A stretch of 64,000 nucleotides of DNA from an uncultured Dehalococcoidia bacterium (lineage in GTDB: Bacteria; Chloroflexota; Dehalococcoidia; Lucifugimonadales; CATQGZ01), in the NCBI GenBank assembly GCA_958295685.1, contig OY282365.1, positions 744,001 to 808,000 of the forward strand, given 5' to 3'. Of the stretch, positions 61,522 to 64,000 are shown in pieces. Within the stretch, counting starts at the first letter, position 1, and each line of letters opens with the position of its first letter. The position numbers and the translations under genes are program-made. The notes under the pieces were generated by a model. The model saw nothing but the letters and a program-made list of their open reading frames with translations. It did not search any database and had not been told where the DNA came from.

Positions 61522-62943
61522 ATGGGTACTCACGACGTCGAGCTCATGGCACACCTGATGAGACGGGCCGGATTCGGCGCCACCAGGCCTGAGTTGGAGG
61601 CTTACGCGGCCGACGGCTACGAGGCGACGGTCGAGCGCCTTCTCGACCCGTCCGAGGACGACGGAGTGCCTCTGGACAAGCTCCGCCGCTATCACTGCGA
61701 CCACTCGGGCGGGCTGGGAACGGGCGGCGTGACCTCCTACTGGCTCTTCAGGATGCTGAACAGCAGGCGGCCGCTTCAGGAGAAGACGACCCTCTTCTGG
61801 CACAGCGTGTTCGCGACGGGCTACGCCAAGCTCGCTCAGGGCCGCGTACTCATGGACCAGGTCGATATGTTCCGCAGGCACTGCTTCGGCAGCATCCCGA
61901 CACTGCTGATCGAGTTGTCGCGCGACCCGTCCATGATCATGTGGCTGGACAACCACGACAACCACAGCACCGCCATCAACGAGAACTACGGCCGGGAGCT
62001 GCTGGAGCTGTTTTCCATGGGCGTGGGGAGCTACACGGAGGACGACGTCAAGGAGGCTGCGAGGGCCTTCACCGGCTGGACCGTCGGCAACGTCGAGTAT
62101 ATGGAGAAGCGGGTAGCCAACGACTCGCTGTGGCCGTATGGGAGGATAAACCTCCACTTCAGATACGTCCCCGAGGACCACGACGACGGTGAGAAGGCGT
62201 TCCTCGGCGAGACCGGCCGGTTCACCGGCGAGGACATCGTGGACATCATCTGCCGACAGCCCGCAACGGCGCGGTTCGTCGCGCGGCACATGTACAGCTT
62301 CTTCGTGGCCGACGAGCCGCCCGTTACTCAGTGGGCCTACAACGAGCCGAGAGACCCGGAAGCGATCGAGTTCTTGGCGAACGTCTACTTCGAGAGCGGC
62401 TACAACGTTGCGTCCATGCTCCGCGCCCTCTTCAACTCCGACTTCTTCAAGTCCCGCGACTGCTGGTACGAGAAGGTCAAGAGTCCCGCCGAGGTCGTGG
62501 CCGGCGTGCTGAGGCTGACGGGCCACTTCAGAGAGCCCAACCCGAACCTGCAGAGCGCCGCGTTCGACATGGGGACGATGGGCCAGTTCCTGCTCAGCCC
62601 TCCAAGCGTAGAGGGCTGGCACGCAGGCATGGAGTGGATCGACACCGGGAACCTGGTGGAGCGCATCAACTTCGCATCCGAGAAGTTCGCCGAGGTCGAC
62701 AGGCCGGGCGTCAGGGAGATGATCGGAAGAGCGATGGCGGACGCAGGCGGCGCCGCTTCGCCCGAAAGGCTCGTGCAGGGATGCCTGGACCAGCTCGGCG
62801 CGATACGAGTGACGGACGCCACGCGGTCGATCATGCTCGACCACGCCGCGAGCCTCGCGGACCTCCCCGACTCGGAGGCCGAGCGCGCCGTCGGAGAGGT
62901 GCTGAGGATAGCGGCGTCGACCCCGGAGTTCCAGAAGGGTTAG
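61522..62943 (+). CDS. DUF1800 family protein
   Basis: 473 residues from ATG 61522, six bases after GGAGG. AHLMRRAGFGATRPEL opens the DUF1800 domain, followed by KTTLFWHSVFATGYAK, DNHDNHSTAINENYGREL, LELFSMGVGSYTEDDVKEAA, FTGEDIVDIICRQPATA, and a C-terminal PPSVEGWHAG. No signal peptide, unlike many planctomycete relatives. DUF1800 genes usually sit beside DUF1501 genes; here the partner is an NHL propeller gene, 23 bp downstream. Function unknown. Confidence 0.9.
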   Translation: MGTHDVELMAHLMRRAGFGATRPELEAYAADGYEATVERLLDPSEDDGVPLDKLRRYHCDHSGGLGTGGVTSYWLFRMLNSRRPLQEKTTLFWHSVFATGYAKLAQGRVLMDQVDMFRRHCFGSIPTLLIELSRDPSMIMWLDNHDNHSTAINENYGRELLELFSMGVGSYTEDDVKEAARAFTGWTVGNVEYMEKRVANDSLWPYGRINLHFRYVPEDHDDGEKAFLGETGRFTGEDIVDIICRQPATARFVARHMYSFFVADEPPVTQWAYNEPRDPEAIEFLANVYFESGYNVASMLRALFNSDFFKSRDCWYEKVKSPAEVVAGVLRLTGHFREPNPNLQSAAFDMGTMGQFLLSPPSVEGWHAGMEWIDTGNLVERINFASEKFAEVDRPGVREMIGRAMADAGGAASPERLVQGCLDQLGAIRVTDATRSIMLDHAASLADLPDSEAERAVGEVLRIAASTPEFQKG

Positions 62944-62966
62944 GGTTGCCAGTAGGAGTGCCCGCC

Positions 62967-63986
62967 ATGACCACGACAGCCGCCCGAGCCGCGTTCCTGA
63001 AGTACGACCGCACCCTAGGCGTGGCCGCGATGGAGAACCGCGGCTTCTACTATCCCGTCGACGCCGCGCTAGCAGCCGACGGGCGCATCTACGGCCTCAG
63101 CCGATCCCACGAAGGGGACCCAAGAGGCGTTCGGGTCTGCATACTGGACGTCGACAGCGAGTTCTACGGCGTCTTCGGGTCCATCGGGGAGAGCGACGGC
63201 CAGTTCACCTGGGCGGCGGCGATAGCGGTCGACAGGGACGGCAGGGTGTACGTATCGGACGAGTACCTCGACCGTATCTCGATATTCGACGAGTCCGGCG
63301 AGTTCCTGGACAAGTGGGGCACGCACGGCTCCGAGCCCGGCAGAATCGACGGGCCATGCGGCTTGGCGTTCGACGCCAACGACGACCTGTACGTATCGGA
63401 CCACCGCAACCACCGGATACAGAAGTTCACCAGGGACGGGGAGTATATCTCCCACTTCGGCGGTGAGGGCTTGGGCGAGGGGCGGTTCAATCTGCCCTGG
63501 GGCCTGACGGTTGCCCCCGGCGGGGACGTGTACGTCGCCGACTGGCGGAATGACCGCATACAGCGCTTCACGCCCGACGGGGAGTTCGCGGCCTCATACG
63601 GCGGCTCCGGCAGCGGGGACGGCCAGTTCAACCGGCCGTCCGGCGTCGCGGTCGACGCGGACGGCTGCGTGTACGTCGCCGACTGGGGCAACGAGCGAGT
63701 CCAGGCGCTCGATCCCGACGGCGGGTTCGTGATGGAGCTGCGCGGAGAGGCGACGATGTCTCCGTGGGGACAGCAGTTCATGGACGCCAACCCGGACGAG
63801 GCCAGGACCCGGAAGACGGCCGATCTGCGGACGGCGGTGAATATCCGAGGGGACGGCGAGCACGAACGCTCGTCACACATCGAGCACCTCTTCTGGGGGC
63901 CCATCGCGGTGAAGCTGGACGGGAAGGGTCGGCTCTACGTGGTCGACCGGAACCGCCACCGCATCCAGGTCTACGCCAGGACGTAG
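62967..63986 (+). CDS. NHL-repeat beta-propeller protein
   Basis: 339 residues from ATG 62967 (AGGAG eight bases upstream); the frame is open far upstream inside the DUF1800 gene but only as a shadow. About six NHL repeats, each with G(V/I)AVDxDGxVYVxDxxxxRI, e.g. IAVDRDGRVYVSDEYLDRI and VAVDADGCVYVADWGNERV, forming a propeller. No signal peptide. A binding or scaffold role is likely; probably in an operon with the DUF1800 gene. A short gap after the stop at 63986 ends the window. Confidence 0.88.
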   Translation: MTTTAARAAFLKYDRTLGVAAMENRGFYYPVDAALAADGRIYGLSRSHEGDPRGVRVCILDVDSEFYGVFGSIGESDGQFTWAAAIAVDRDGRVYVSDEYLDRISIFDESGEFLDKWGTHGSEPGRIDGPCGLAFDANDDLYVSDHRNHRIQKFTRDGEYISHFGGEGLGEGRFNLPWGLTVAPGGDVYVADWRNDRIQRFTPDGEFAASYGGSGSGDGQFNRPSGVAVDADGCVYVADWGNERVQALDPDGGFVMELRGEATMSPWGQQFMDANPDEARTRKTADLRTAVNIRGDGEHERSSHIEHLFWGPIAVKLDGKGRLYVVDRNRHRIQVYART

Positions 63987-64000
63987 TCAGCGGCGCTCCA

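Overview
The window is a high-GC bacterial chromosome segment with no rRNA or tRNA gene that I can see. The gene content suggests Chloroflexota, probably a Dehalococcoidia/SAR202-like lineage. The reasons are a reduced rsmH-ftsA-ftsZ division cluster with no mur genes, two FtsZ-type proteins, an enolase-superfamily enzyme, a complex I operon that lacks the NADH-input subunits, a PspA/PspAA/PspAB/HtpX envelope-stress set and a DUF1800 protein. This placement is inference; no marker gene here settles it.

Layout. 1-3 kb: the end of lysA, a rhomboid protease with a TPR tail, and an MFS carrier. 3-5 kb: an inositol-phosphate-synthase-like enzyme carrying its own helix-turn-helix, with palindromes in its promoter. 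5-6.5 kb: a small protein plus a second FtsZ. 6.5-11 kb: an alpha/beta hydrolase, a PAC2 protein, an enolase-superfamily enzyme, a Nudix hydrolase and NAD kinase. 10.9-21.6 kb: the minus-strand operon nuoABCDHIJK-(DUF2007-like)-LMN, which runs on into nadK and the Nudix gene. 21.7-23 kb: a mini PSP1 gene and holB. 23-26 kb: the Psp/HtpX set. 26-29.5 kb: a tandem pair of near-identical membrane glycosyltransferases. 29.5-34.9 kb: an amidohydrolase, a UbiA-type prenyltransferase, an Hdr-like Fe-S membrane protein and MoaB/MogA. 35-38.5 kb: rsmH, ftsA and ftsZ. 38.5-43.6 kb: repeat-rich DNA interleaved with an alpha/beta hydrolase, a DUF35 protein, a thiolase and an SMP-30 protein. 43.6-48 kb: a nucleotidyltransferase-HEPN protein, a zinc-ribbon membrane protein and a large BNR-propeller protein. 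48-57 kb: an ABC export operon with two giant FtsX-like permeases. 57-61 kb: UvrD/PcrA and an ABC-2 exporter. 61.5-64 kb: a DUF1800 protein and an NHL propeller protein.

The most striking signal is a dispersed intergenic element present four times (about 4.56, 31.0, 42.1 and 61.3 kb). Each copy has a near-consensus promoter (TTGACa, 17-18 nt, TAGAGT), a short ORF starting MTQP, an array of 10-11-nt GTGTCGCATAA-like units, and a distal box whose GACACTTTCG core is complementary to the array units. Where the units read GTGTCA the distal box changes to TGACAC, and where they read GTGTCG it reads CGACAC, so the pairing covaries. All four copies read toward the next downstream gene, 320-510 nt away. 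I interpret them as a family of structured 5' leaders or a mobile promoter cassette; I do not recognise it as a described family.

Other repeats are tandem arrays built from the 3' ends of adjacent genes, stop codon included (62-bp and 60/61-bp units), a 175-bp MITE-like element with perfect 12-bp terminal inverted repeats lodged in another tandem array, and a mosaic of short shared blocks. A 22-bp tandem duplication also shifts the frame of the ftsA C-terminus.
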